DNA of 5,109 nt, taken from NCBI GenBank assembly GCA_028711205.1, contig JAQTSP010000174.1, forward strand, positions 1 through 5,109, in the 5' to 3' direction. Source of the DNA: Eubacteriales bacterium. GTDB taxonomy: Bacteria > Bacillota > Clostridia > Christensenellales > SZUA-584. Under the pieces are notes generated by a model. The model saw only the letters and a list, made by a program, of their open reading frames with translations. It did not search any database and had not been told where the DNA came from. Shown piece after piece: positions 5,036 through 5,109 of the stretch. Within the stretch, counting starts at the first letter, position 1, and each line of letters opens with the position of its first letter. A program made the position numbers and the translations under genes.

Positions 5036-5109
5036 CCCTTATCAAGAGCGATGGAGGGACGGGCCCAATGAAACCCGGCAACCGGACGATTATGTCAAGG
5101 TGCTAATTC
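5036..5109 (+). promoter_or_regulatory. SAM-I (S-box) riboswitch, truncated by the window end
   Basis: The conserved S-box core is present in order: CTTATCAAGAG (5038-5048), ATGGAGGGAC (5051-5060), GGCCC (5062-5066), AATGAAACCCGGCAACC (5067-5083) and AAGGTGCTAATTC (5097-5109). The segment between GCAACC and AAGG is short and can form a small GAC/GTC hairpin. S-box aptamers bind S-adenosylmethionine and, in Firmicutes, usually fold a terminator when bound, shutting off methionine/cysteine uptake or synthesis genes. The 3' side of P1, the expression platform and the controlled + strand gene lie beyond the window. The identification rests on near-complete match to the conserved core. Confidence 0.95.

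Noticed and set aside
1..5109. Mobile element, CRISPR array, defence or phage system
   Set aside because: No direct-repeat array, transposase, integrase, terminal repeats or nuclease-like domains were found; gene content is housekeeping.

Overview
This 5.1 kb window is ordinary, densely packed bacterial chromosome. The features point to a low-to-mid-GC Gram-positive, most likely a member of the Clostridia. It has a SAM-I (S-box) riboswitch, a small lipoprotein with a CAC-type lipobox, MEP-pathway isoprenoid synthesis (IspE), a clostridial-style TtcA-family thiolase, a COG2426 membrane protein, and AGGAGG-type ribosome binding sites. The lineage is an inference; no taxonomic marker in the window settles it.

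Left part (1-3186): a 5'-truncated GNAT-type acyltransferase gene on + ends head-on against a three-gene operon on -. In transcription order the operon is a QueG-like double [4Fe-4S] protein, ispE (CDP-ME kinase) and rsmG (16S rRNA m7G527 methyltransferase). Its genes overlap by 4 bp (ATGA) and 23 bp, so they are almost certainly co-transcribed and translationally coupled. A strong extended -10 promoter sits so close to the first gene that its mRNA is probably leaderless.

Middle part (3187-3729): a compact divergent regulatory region with two back-to-back promoters, a near-perfect dyad between them and a second palindrome in the downstream leader. It leads into a 137-residue predicted lipoprotein of unknown function on +. 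That gene again runs head-on into a - strand gene, a TtcA-family tRNA thiolation protein (3726-4436).

Right part (4437-5109): a second divergent region with overlapping promoters serves the TtcA-like gene and a COG2426 'small multidrug export' family membrane protein on +. Directly after its stop codon comes an extended -10 promoter and a SAM-I riboswitch. The window ends inside the aptamer, so the regulated gene is not visible.

The most notable pattern concerns gene ends. In both convergent pairs the stop codons overlap by 4 bp, and in both the intrinsic terminator of the + strand gene is written inside the 3' coding sequence of the opposing gene. Three genes act on RNA modification or translation (rsmG, TtcA-like, and possibly the QueG-like gene). 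I see no mobile element, CRISPR array, tRNA, rRNA, phage gene or defence system, and no stretch of more than 300 bases without a gene.
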